Of a stretch of DNA of 64,000 nucleotides, positions 8,529 through 17,473 are shown piece by piece. Under the pieces are notes generated by a model, which saw only the letters and a program-made list of their open reading frames with translations, was not told the origin of the DNA and did not search any database. Positions within the stretch are counted from its first letter, which is position 1. Every line of letters starts with the position of its first letter. This stretch comes from Anoplolepis gracilipes. Taxonomy: Eukaryota > Arthropoda > Insecta > Hymenoptera > Formicidae. The DNA lies in assembly GCF_047496725.1 (NCBI RefSeq), contig NW_027328680.1:1-64000 (forward strand), written 5' to 3'. The position numbers and the translations under genes were made by a program.

Positions 8529-11400
8529 TGTCACGTCCAGCGCCTCCGCTTGACACCAGTCGCCGTCCGTTGACTCCATACGTCACCTGTTAAGTAGACA
8601 TAGTAAGCGTTAAGCACCTATAAAATTCTTTTACTTTCCTTTTCTTTTTATATATATATATATATATATATATAGTTATTATCAAAAATAGATTAAGCCG
8701 ATAAATACCTTTTATTATGTTTCCGGCTAAAACATCCTTTTCCTTTTTTTTTCTTCTTTTTCTTCTTCTTTCCTGTTTTATCCCCATCACTGGTTCTCCC
8801 CTATCACCTACCTAAAAATGAAGGAAAATAATTAATTAATTGTCCAATGAAAATTCTCACCTATTTTCCGGCCACCCGGTATATCACCTTCTGGTCCGCC
8901 TCCTCAGCACCTGAAAAAGAGAAGAGAAACGACCCACCAAGTCGGTCGAACATCTTAATTTTATTATAATTACCCATTTAGTTTTGTCACTCTAGTTGCA
9001 GTATCTGAAAAATAAAAAGGAAACATAATATTAAGTATGCGTCAATAGAATAACGTAAATTAAGTAATAGCGATAATATAAACCAATGTTCACTCCACCT
9101 CGTCGTCATCACTCTTACTAAACACAAACATACACGTACACATCACCATAGACACACGCATCGAGAATTAACCACCACCCGGTATAACAAAAATATAAAG
9201 TAAATCTATATAACAAGCTAAAATCACTCAAGAAAAGAGATCGTAACTGCGAATGAGCGGAAATACAACTGCCGATACATGTTCACCTTAATAAATTGAC
9301 ACCCGGTATATAAACTAACATTGTCATATTATCCAAACATTAGTATAAAATAGTGTTTAACAACCGACCGATTCATTTGGTTAAATTCCATAAGCTTCAT
9401 ATAATAAACTCCGATCGGTACTTTCGGGACACCCTGTATATGAACTTTCATTAATTATTAAAACTGAGCAAGCCAAGTAACTCGTATGTGCAATTGCAAC
9501 TTCCTATGCACAGTCTAAATCACTTTTCTCAATATATCAAAAGTTGTCGCAACATCGAAAAGCACCCAATTTTTAACGATTTAAACATCACATAAAAAAC
9601 CCGCCCAGTGACCTTAATTAATTATTTCCTGGCGCCTTGACTCATAAGGAACCAAAAAAGGTAGCAACTTATAGGGCTACAGCCCCGCCATAAAAAGTTA
9701 AGCGCACATTGTTATAGACCCATTTTGCTTCAGGAACACCTCATATTTTCAACTTTAATAATTTATTTATTTTAATCCGCACCTCCAATATATAATTATG
9801 CCTTCACTATTAAATGCAGTTTTATATCCCAAAGCCGAATTAATACCACAATAACGTACATGTCTAACGATTCTGTCACCCAAATATAATAACTTGTCAA
9901 TTTTACTCATATTCCACCGCAGCGCAGTGATTTCATTAAATCCAAATTTTAACAATAATAAAAGATTCGATCAAACCCATCTTCTGCATAATAATTCCTT
10001 ACCATGAATCCAATTTGGTTTGCCAATAAAAATCCGGTCAGCTATCATTTATAATTATTTCATATATCAACCATGGAGATAACTTGGTGCATGCACATAT
10101 ACATATATATATATATATATGCGACTCGCTGCAGATATCATAATCCACAGATGTTTTAAAGGCAAATTATAATGACCTGACAAGAACTCCTCGAGGCTCA
10201 GACAATATTTAAGTAATCAATTAAAACCAATAATAATTAAAATGAACCACTCATAATACATATATATATATATATATATTATAGTGAAAACAATATAAAT
10301 ATCCCATAAAGAGTTTAAAACGAATAAAGCTCTGGAAGATAACTAAAGTTAAATAGTCACACTCAATATATACAATTACTTAATTAACTCTTACTTATAC
10401 AAGGTGTCTGAAATAACTTGAACGTGATAATATTCTCAAAACTTCGTTATCATTTTATTGAGGATGAATGATAATTACAATATACATATGCATAATAAAC
10501 AAAATGACCATACCTATATATACGGTGGTACGATAATACACACATCATACACTACATAAACCAAGTATAAACGCATAATGAACACCCAGAAATAATTACA
10601 TAGATACACGCTCCTTAACAAACACACCATAAAATTATATAACAATAGTCACTTAATATACCCGGTGATACAAAAATACGCGCGTTATAAACTTATCATC
10701 TACACAATGTTTAATCAGTATCTGACTATTATAGACATATTATCCACCCAGTAACACGCAAATACACACACTCTATAAATAATTTATATACATAGTGACC
10801 CATTAGTACGCACAAATAAAGCACTCTCAATAAACCTATTATAAACTTATTACAGGCATATTCATATATTAACATACACATAATCAATGTATCATATACA
10901 TGGTAACGCAATAGTTTCGGATCTTATAACTAATTCATACATATTCCAAGCGTATCACTTAAATTACACACTCAACCTCTCACAATATAAACTTGTCTTA
11001 AATTTATGCATTTATACACACTTACACACTCCTCATCCATCCATTGTAAATATATCACGGCATATTACATGTGCATTTATACCATTATTACATATATATA
11101 AATATATAAACCTTTACTACTAGTTATAATGATATACATACATACATATAGTTATATAATAGCGAGTTTAACGTCTGTAGACTAATTTAGATCTTGTAAT
11201 CCACGAATAACATTATGCGACATCATAGATAATTGTTAATTAATAAGTTAATTAGCGTAATGCTCTCATATCTCTACAATTATTTAAGTACAACGCTATA
11301 ATACAATGCGGCGATAAGTAATTAATCAGATAAGTTATCGTAACGCTAGTAATAATTGCGATATATCTAGAAATAACGATATAGATATTACATTATAATG
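8529..11400 (+). other. U3 region of the LTR: AT-rich, no credible gene
   Basis: This stretch has no ATG-initiated ORF I would defend. It contains TA microsatellites (about 8649-8674, 10096-10120, 10258-10279). It also has four CACCC(G/T)GTATA motifs at 8873, 9176, 9300 and 9430. From about 10500 to 10920 there are loosely repeated segments built on a GGT-TAC-...-ATAC theme. The antisense strand of 8810-9005 shows clustered splice-like sites. Confidence 0.7.
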
Positions 11401-11407
11401 CTAGTCC

Positions 11408-11432
11408 CGAAGGTTCTAGAACATTCAGGAAC
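11408..11432 (+). promoter_or_regulatory. Perfect five-unit heat-shock element in LTR A
   Basis: Five abutting pentamers alternate nGAAn, nTTCn, nGAAn, nTTCn, nGAAn with no mismatch. Three such units already make a functional HSF site in animals. It lies about 150 bp upstream of the TATA box, in the GC-richer proximal promoter. It is kept in every LTR copy that spans this region, including the solo LTR, where the one difference (G to C) falls on a free position. Confidence 0.82.
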
Positions 11433-11579
11433 CGCCGGATCACGTGAAAATTTCGGACAAACACCGTGATAGCTTACTATTGCCCGGCGCGTGATACCCG
11501 TGACAAACAAGCATGACCAGGATCGGACCACGTTGCGCGCGCTATAATTCAGAAGGTGGGAGCCCTCAGCGACCACGGG

Positions 11580-11625
11580 TATATAAACGGGAGCACCGTG
11601 TGCTCAAAAATCAGAGTATTCAGTT
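11580..11625 (+). promoter_or_regulatory. LTR core promoter: TATA box and initiator
   Basis: TATATAAA at 11580-11587. An initiator-like TCAGAG has its A at 11613, about 31 bp from the TATA start. A second initiator-like TCAGTT has its A at 11622. This marks the U3/R boundary and implies a transcribed LTR part of about 2.5 kb. Confidence 0.78.
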
Positions 11626-11631
11626 CTCGCC

Positions 11632-11665
11632 TAGACAGTTCAGATCATTAGACAGTTCAGATCAT
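11632..11665 (+). repeat. Tandem 17-bp repeat just downstream of the start site
   Basis: The unit TAGACAGTTCAGATCAT occurs twice head to tail, 20-50 nt after the inferred transcription start, where downstream promoter elements act in insects. It is present in all LTR copies that cover this region. Confidence 0.8.
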
Positions 11666-12977
11666 ATTTAGTATTCGGCTTTCGCCCGACAGTAAAATCT
11701 GTTGTACGGTTCGTTCCGACCATTCAGTTTTCGCATAATCAGTATTCGATCAGCAGTCAATACTCGATTCATACAGTACCCAGTAAATTCATTGTACGTA
11801 CAGACAGTCATTTATACGATTTAATAATCGGTTATCCTTATAACATTCAATCATACATACGCTCTCGCAAGTTTTCGCGCAGTGTAATTAATATTATATC
11901 TTCGAATCAGTGGTTTCTAGTTCATTACGGTATTATTCACACAAAATCATTAATTCAGAGAGACTTCGAGACTAGCATATCGCGAATACTATTAATTAGC
12001 CTTCAGTTCTTACGTTTACTGTCGTATAAATCTATTCTTGATTATTTGTATCCACTGTTACTATTATATTTCCTTTCTCTTTATCGATTTCCACGGCGCT
12101 CACAATACATATCGAATTCTATCTATCACTTTTAAAGATATTTTATCTAAATTTTCGTTTGCAGTGAATTACTTCTATCAACAATATAAGCGTATTATCT
12201 TTTCCTCTCCATGCAATTGTTAATGCCGCCTATCTATAATATCGTTTACGCGTCCGAAACCAGTCTGTGCGTGAAATCATAGTCGAAGGAAAGTTCTATT
12301 AACTAATGTTGTAATACTAATATTGTAGATCCACATTCTTGTGTACACCCGCGTTACAGTGTGCTTCCCAGTGGTTCCTGTAACACATAACAATTTAGTG
12401 AAGTGAGTACGTTGTCGTAATTATTAAGATATATTCGTGTAATCATTAATCATATTGTTTACGTGTAATTACTCGAAATATACATACTTGTGTCAGTTCG
12501 CGGCCCCTGTCCATTCCGGGCGTCGGTCATCTTTTCGGTGTCAATTCTTCTCGCCGTTAACCTCTCGCGTCTATACCTGTAAATATAAAGACAAGCTTTC
12601 TATTCTAATTTTAATATTGAAATTATCGGGCAAATTAGTGCTACTTATCTGACGAGGTCATCCTTCCTTCAAGCCTACTTCGGGCTCTCTCTTTCATCCT
12701 GCGGCGACGCGCGCCTCCTCCAGGGCGTTCTTGTATTCCCTATAGCTTCTTCCTATATATTTTTTTTTTTTTTTTTCTCTTTTCTTTCTTTCTTTTTTTT
12801 TCTTTTCTTTTCCCTTATCCGCTCACCAGTGGCAAGGTCCGCGACGTCCGCCTTGACATACCCAGAGCCTCAGATATCTGTAACTTATAATCGAAGAGAT
12901 TAATATTTTATTCGGACGTCTTCATAGGGAATGTCATTAGACAGAGAGCGATAACCATTCTTACCTACACCGTAGGG

Positions 12978-13114
12978 CGCCTCCTCCAGGGCGACCTACA
13001 TCCTTCCTACGTAGTGTGCCTCTTTCAGGGCGATTCTACGTCCCTTCTAGCAGTGCGCCTCATTCAGGGCGATCTGCCTCCTCTCAGTCCACGAACCGCG
13101 CCTCTGTCAGGGCG
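12978..13114 (+). repeat. LTR leader hairpin-repeat array, shortened version
   Basis: Degenerate units CGCCTC..TCAGGGCG, in which CGCC can pair with GGCG around an 8-nt loop, are spaced roughly 40 nt apart. One more unit lies upstream at 12712-12727. Element A keeps four units here against eight in other copies, owing to a 155-bp repeat-to-repeat deletion. The array lies in the transcribed part of the LTR. Confidence 0.75.
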
Positions 13115-13158
13115 TCTCTCACAATTCCTCCGATCGCTCTTCTTGATCTAAAATATAG

Positions 13159-13164
13159 AATAAA
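13159..13164 (+). promoter_or_regulatory. Candidate poly(A) signal AATAAA in the LTR
   Basis: AATAAA about 1.5 kb downstream of the inferred start site, in an A/T-rich stretch after the hairpin array. It could define the R/U5 boundary. It lies upstream of the 138-codon ORF, so any mRNA for that ORF would have to read through it; variant signals (TATAAA, GATAAA) occur near 13848-13862. Confidence 0.3.
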
Positions 13165-13334
13165 TATTAAATTAAAGTAAACTCATTAAGGCTCACCCTG
13201 TCCCCGCAACCCGTCAGATAAGGTCAAGTCAACTCGTTTACCAATTTACTTTAACGCGTATGTTTTTTTTTTTTCTTTTCATCACTCGCGTTACTATTAC
13301 TAACCCCAGTCTATCCCCCTCCGCGTATTCAACT

Positions 13335-13415
13335 ATGGCGTCGATTATGATTTCGCTTACCTTCTTAGCTGCGTCATGGGTCGGTCACGTCGAGCAGGGC
13401 GTGCTCACCAATTGA
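13335..13415 (+). CDS. Short hydrophobic ORF overlapping the start of the LTR ORF
   Basis: 26 codons from an ATG with A at -3 and G at +4, a better context than the ATG 41 nt downstream. The peptide MASIMISLTFLAASW... resembles a signal peptide and is superficially like the Env start. It overlaps the first 40 nt of the 138-codon ORF in another frame. It may be an upstream regulatory ORF or may not be translated. Confidence 0.3.
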   Translation: MASIMISLTFLAASWVGHVEQGVLTN

Positions 13416-13792
13416 AGCGCCTCATCCGGTCACTATACCAAGGCGGCTCCTACCTGACGGTCCGAACAGCTGCGTCGCCACCAGGTAGTCAGAGCCCAGC
13501 ATCCGTCGGGTATTTCACTTACCCTCCACCGGGAACCCATACATCGGAGTCATCAACCCCTGACCAGCTACACGACGCCGTCACTCCACCGGCATCCAGT
13601 AGCGGGGTCGTCGCTTCCTCACATAGGCCCTTACCGCCTATCGAATACCGTCCGTGGCCCGTGCCCCCGCCGTTGATAGACTTCGGGATTACGCAACCGA
13701 GGATCATTTCCTCCCAGGCTTTCTTCGGGCGAGTATGCATCCTGTCGTCCGCTGAAGCACCTATCAATTCGCCTCCTGATAACCGTCCGTGA
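13376..13792 (+). CDS. LTR-encoded 138-residue protein, copy in A 3' LTR
   Basis: An ATG-initiated ORF (G at -3, G at +4) near the end of the LTR, about 1.76 kb after the promoter. The N-terminus is basic (RSRRAGRAHQLKRLIRSLY), the middle is Pro/Ser/Thr-rich, and there is a PWPVPPPLIDFG motif before a final FFGRVCIL segment. No domain is recognised, and there is no signal peptide or membrane span. Support for coding comes from copy comparison: in the older LTR fragment at 17037, all five differences within the frame are synonymous (four third-position, one CTG/TTG Leu). Element C adds one synonymous change, and element B one synonymous and one Pro-to-Leu. The antisense ORF accumulates replacements and a stop. 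A splice-acceptor-like TTCTTAG ends at 13369, just before the ATG. Function unknown; a regulatory accessory protein is a guess. Confidence 0.6.
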   Translation: MGRSRRAGRAHQLKRLIRSLYQGGSYLTVRTAASPPGSQSPASVGYFTYPPPGTHTSESSTPDQLHDAVTPPASSSGVVASSHRPLPPIEYRPWPVPPPLIDFGITQPRIISSQAFFGRVCILSSAEAPINSPPDNRP

Positions 13793-13988
13793 TTTAATTG
13801 TCTAATCGTCTTGAAAAATATAATATAACTGTACATATATGTTTATTATAAAATAATGATAAATACATAAAAATCAGTATACGTAAACAATCTGCATTCA
13901 TTGTCTACTCACTTCACATCCTCCCTATTATCTATTACGTCCCGACCTCTAGTTTCCGGTGCACCGCTACGCTGATCGTGACAGGTTT

Positions 13989-14001
13989 ACCGCTCGGCCA
14001 C
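13989..14001 (+). other. tRNA-Leu D-arm-complementary segment in U5
   Basis: ACCGCTCGGCCAC is the exact complement of GTGGCCGAGCGGT, the well-known D-arm sequence of eukaryotic type II (Leu) tRNAs. It lies about 65 nt upstream of the primer-binding-like repeat that ends the LTR. The copies in 5' LTRs (25590, 55156) are the ones that could matter for priming. Confidence 0.45.
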
Positions 14002-14204
14002 CGCGATCCGCGTACACCAACCATCGTAACCGCACCTCGCTCGCGAACGCAGAGGACGTAACAACTGGTGACAGCGGCGGGACGTAACAACGCTATAATA
14101 CAATGCGGCGATAAGTAATTAATCAGATAAGTTATCGTAACGCTAGTAATAATTGCGATATATCTAGAAATAACGATATAGATATTACATTATAATGCTA
14201 GTCC

Positions 14205-14422
14205 CGAAGGTTCTAGAACATTCAGGAACCGCCGGATCACGTGAAAATTTCGGACAAACACCGTGATAGCTTACTATTGCCCGGCGCGTGATACCCGTGA
14301 CAAACAAGCATGACCAGGATCGGACCACGTTGCGCGCGCTATAATTCAGAAGGTGGGAGCCCTCAGCGACCACGGGTATATAAACGGGAGCACCGTGTGC
14401 TCAAAAAGCAGAGTATTCAGTT
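14205..14422 (+). promoter_or_regulatory. Heat-shock element and TATA promoter of LTR-2
   Basis: The five-pentamer heat-shock element at 14205-14229 is perfect and TATATAAA is at 14377-14384. The first initiator-like site is altered from TCAGAG to GCAGAG; TCAGTT downstream is retained. Confidence 0.75.
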
Positions 14423-15770
14423 CTCGCCTAGACAGTTCAGATCATTAGACAGTTCAGATCATATTTAGTATTCGGCTTTCGCCCGACAGTAAAATCTGTT
14501 GTACGGTTCGTTCCGACCATTCAGTTTTCGCATAATCAGTATTCGATCAGCAGTCAATACTCGATTCATACAGTACTCAGTAAATTCATTGTACGTACAG
14601 ACAGTCATTTATACGATTTAATAATCGGTTATCCTTATAACATTCGATCATACATACGCTCTCGCAAATTTTCGCGCAGTGTAATTAATATTATATCTTC
14701 TAATCAGTGTTTTCTAGTTCATTACGGTATTATTCACACAAAATCATTAATTCAGAGAGACTTCGAGACTAGCATATCGCGAATACTATTAATTAGCCTT
14801 CAGTTCTTACGTTTACTGTCGTATAAATCTATTCTTGATTATTTGTATCCACTGTTACTATTATATTTCCTTTCTCTTTATCGATTTCCACGGCGCTCAC
14901 AATACATATCGAATTCTATCTATCACTTTTAAAGATATTTTATCTAAATTTTCGTTTGCAGTGAATTACTTCTATCAACAATATAAGCGTATTATCTTTT
15001 CCTCTCCATGCAATTGTTAATGCCGCCTATCTATAATATCGTTTACGCGTCCGAAACCAGTCTGTGCGTGAAATCATAGTCGAAGGAAAGTTCTATTAAC
15101 TAATGTTGTAATACTAATATTGTAGATCCACATTCTTGTGTACACCCGCGTTACAGTGTGCTTCCCAGTGGTTCCTGTAACACATAACAATTTAGTGAAG
15201 TGAGTACGTTGTCGTAATTATTAAGATATATTCGTGTAATCATTAATCATATTGTTTACGTGTAATTACTCGAAATATACATACTTGTGTCAGTTCGCGG
15301 CCCCTGTCCATTCCGGGCGTCGGTCATCTTTTCGGTGTCAATTTTTCTCGCCGTTAACCTCTCGCGTCTATACCTGTAAATATAAAGACAAGCTTTCTAT
15401 TCTAATTTTAATATTGAAGTTATCGGGCAAATTAGTGCTACTTATCTGACGAGGTCATCCTTCCTTCAAGCCTACTTCGGGCTCTCTCTTTCATCCTGCG
15501 GCGACGCGCGCCTCCTCCAGGGCGTTCTTGTATTCCCTATAGCTTCTTCCTATATAATTTTTTTTTTTTTTCTCTTTTCTTTCTTTCTTTTTTCCTTTTC
15601 TTTTCCCTTATCCGCTCACCAGTGGCAAGGTCCGCGACGTCCGCCTTGACATACCCAGAGCCTCAGATATCTGTAACTTATAATCGAAGAGATTAATATT
15701 TTATTCGGACGTCTTCATAGGGAATGTCATTAGACAGAGAGCGATAACCATTCTTACCTACACCGTAGGG

Positions 15771-16062
15771 CGCCTCCTCCAGGGCGACCTACATCCTTCC
15801 TACGTAGTGTGCCTCTTTCAGGGCGATTCTACGTCCCTTCTAGCAGTGCGCCTCATTCAGGGCGGCTCTGCCTTCATCCTTCGTAGTGCGCCTCCTTCAG
15901 AGCCGGACTACCCCTCTCTAGGTCGCACGCCTCTCTCAGGGCGAACGACTCTCTTCTCCGAGGAGCGCCTCTTTCAGGGCATTCCGCCTCCTAGCGTGCA
16001 GCGCGCCTCTGTCAGGGCGATCTGCCTCCTCTCAGTCCACGAACCGCGCCTCTGTCAGGGCG
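15771..16062 (+). repeat. Hairpin-repeat array of LTR-2 (eight units)
   Basis: Full-length version of the CGCCTC..TCAGGGCG array, period about 36-42 nt. Two units have one arm damaged (AGAGCCGG and GGGCATT). It contains the segment missing from LTR A. Confidence 0.75.
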
Positions 16063-16322
16063 TCTCTCACAATTCCTCCGATCGCTCTTCTTGATCTAAA
16101 ATATAGAATAAATATTAAATTAAAGTAAACTCATTAAGGCTCACCCTGTCCCCGCAACCCGTCAGATAAGGTCAAGTCAACTCGTTTACCAATTTACTTT
16201 AACGCGTATGTTTTTTTTTTCCTTTTCATCACTCGCGTTACTATTACTAACCCCAGTCTATACCCCTCCGCGTATTCAACTATGGCGTCGATTATGATTT
16301 CGCTTACCTTCTTAGCTGCGTC

Positions 16323-16739
16323 ATGGGTCGGTCACGTCGAGCAGGGCGTGCTCACCAATTGAAGCGCCTCATCCGGTCACTATACCAAGGCGGCTCCTAC
16401 CTGACGGTCCGAACAGCTGCGTCGCCACCAGGTAGTCAGAGCCCAGCATCCGTCGGGTATTTCACTTACCCTCCACCGGGAACCCATACATCGGAGTCAT
16501 CAACCCCTGACCAGCTACACGACGCCGTCACTCCACCGGCATCCAGTAGCGGGGTCGTCGCTTCCTCACATAGGCCCTTACCGCCTATCGAATACCGTCC
16601 GTGGCCCGTGCCCCCGCCGTTGATAGACTTCGGGATTACGCAACCGAGGATCATTTCCTCCCAGGCTTTCTTCGGGCGAGTATGCATCCTGTCGTCCGCT
16701 GAAGCACCTATCAATTCGCCTCCTGATAACCGTCCGTGA
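16323..16739 (+). CDS. LTR-encoded 138-residue protein, copy in LTR-2
   Basis: Same intact ORF as at 13376, identical in protein sequence. It is followed by the AT-rich LTR tail and the tRNA-complementary site. Whether this truncated LTR is expressed is unknown, but its promoter segment is present. Confidence 0.55.
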   Translation: MGRSRRAGRAHQLKRLIRSLYQGGSYLTVRTAASPPGSQSPASVGYFTYPPPGTHTSESSTPDQLHDAVTPPASSSGVVASSHRPLPPIEYRPWPVPPPLIDFGITQPRIISSQAFFGRVCILSSAEAPINSPPDNRP

Positions 16740-17036
16740 TTTAATTGTCTAATCGTCTTGAAAAATATAATATAACTGTACATATATGTTTATTATAAAA
16801 TAATGATAAATACATAAAAATCAGTATACGTAAACAATCTGCATTCATTGTCTACTCACTTCACATCCTCCCTATTATCTATTACGTCCCGACCTCTAGT
16901 TTCCGGTGCACCGCTACGCTGATCGTGACAGGTTTACCGCTCGGCCACCGCGATCCGCGTACACCAACCATCGTAACCGCACCTCGCTCGCGAACGCAGA
17001 GGACGTAACAACTGGTGACAGCGGCGGGACGTAACA

Positions 17037-17473
17037 GCCCTTACCACCCATCGAATACCGTCCGTGGCCCGTGCCCCCGCCGTTGATAGACTTCGGGATT
17101 ACGCAACCGAGGATCATTTCCTCCCAGGCTTTCTTCGGGCGAGTATGCATCTTGTCGTCCGCTGAAGCACCTATCAATTCGCCTCCCGATAACCGTCCAT
17201 GAATTAGTTGTCTAATCGTCTTGAAAAATATAATATAACTGTACATATATGTTTAATATAAAATAATGATAAATACATAAAAATTAGTATACGTAAATAA
17301 TCTGTACTCATTGTCTACTCACTTCACATCCTCCCTATTATCCATTATGTCCCGACCTCTAGTTTCCGGTGCACCGCTACGCTGATCGTGACAGGTTTAC
17401 CGCTCGGCCACCGCGATCCGCGTACACCAACCATCGTAACCGCACCTCACTCTCGAACGCTCAGGACGTAACA
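17037..17473 (+). repeat. Older LTR fragment (LTR-3)
   Basis: Only the last 437 bp of an LTR. It is more diverged than the other copies (roughly 3-5 percent by eye) and ends CAGGACGTAACA without the extra 26-bp primer-site unit found in all others, so it shows the ancestral LTR end. LTR-2 appears to have inserted into it at GCCC. It abuts the BEL/Pao relic at GGAG, the expected target duplication. Confidence 0.82.
17038..17202 (+). CDS. 3' part of the LTR-encoded ORF in LTR-3
   Basis: The last 54 codons and stop of the LTR ORF. Against the other copies there are five substitutions, all transitions and all synonymous: CCG/CCA, CCT/CCC, CTG/TTG, CCT/CCC, CCG/CCA. Two further changes follow within 9 nt after the stop codon. 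The 5' part is cut off by the LTR-2 insertion, so the copy is broken though its reading frame is clean. Confidence 0.6.
   Translation, partial: PLPPIEYRPWPVPPPLIDFGITQPRIISSQAFFGRVCILSSAEAPINSPPDNRP

Larger units (their letters stand above)
1..14089 (+). mobile_element. Element A: Gypsy-like LTR retroelement with env, 5' end outside window
   Basis: The window opens inside the untranslated leader; base 1 matches position 25946 of element B, so about 255 bp of leader and the whole 5' LTR lie upstream. Order is leader, gag, pol, env, polypurine tract, 3' LTR. All three ORFs are uninterrupted and nearly identical in protein sequence to those of element B, so this is a young, possibly competent copy. 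The base after the LTR end (14090) falls in the middle of another LTR, consistent with insertion of A into a pre-existing LTR. Confidence 0.93.
8529..14089 (+). repeat. 3' LTR of element A (about 5.56 kb, TG...CA)
   Basis: It begins TGTCACGTCC immediately after the polypurine tract and ends GACGTAACA. Layout: a 3-kb AT-rich U3 (8529-11579), the promoter (11580), then about 2.5 kb of transcribed R/U5 holding hairpin repeats, an ORF and a tRNA-complementary site. It is about 150 bp shorter than other copies because of a 155-bp deletion between hairpin repeat units near 13063. Such a length is exceptional for insect Gypsy LTRs. Confidence 0.92.
14090..17036 (+). repeat. 5'-truncated LTR (LTR-2) following element A
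   Basis: It starts at ACGCTATAAT, equivalent to about 11293 of the preceding LTR, and ends with the usual GTAACA. It has its own variants (for example AGCAGAG instead of ATCAGAG at the initiator, and the full hairpin array), so it is not a simple duplicate of LTR A. The best explanation is the right half of an LTR into which element A inserted; the left half should lie upstream of the window. Confidence 0.8.

Noticed and set aside
10887..11123. 78-codon ATG ORF in U3
   Set aside because: It lies upstream of the LTR promoter in AT-rich sequence, has no recognisable features, and is disrupted in one copy by element C. Chance is likely.
11388..11576. 62-codon minus-strand ORF over the promoter
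   Set aside because: Starts at GTG and covers the heat-shock element and proximal promoter; repeated only because the LTR is repeated.
12038..12223. 61- and 65-codon ORFs in the LTR leader (also 12455-12652)
   Set aside because: Both start at TTG; no ATG in a usable place and no protein-like features.
13519..13836. 105-codon ORF antisense to the LTR ORF, seen in most LTRs
   Set aside because: Differences among copies cause amino acid replacements and a premature stop in element C, while they are mostly silent in the sense frame. It is best explained as a shadow.
13984..14010. A tRNA gene or tRNA-derived SINE on the minus strand near the LTR end
   Set aside because: A good A-box-like TGGCCGAGCGG is present but no convincing B box or cloverleaf follows. 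Complementarity to the primer tRNA is a better reading.
15807..16094. 95-codon ORF running through the hairpin repeats
   Set aside because: It starts at GTG, not ATG, and its openness follows from the repeat period and composition. The frame is destroyed in LTR A by the 155-bp deletion.
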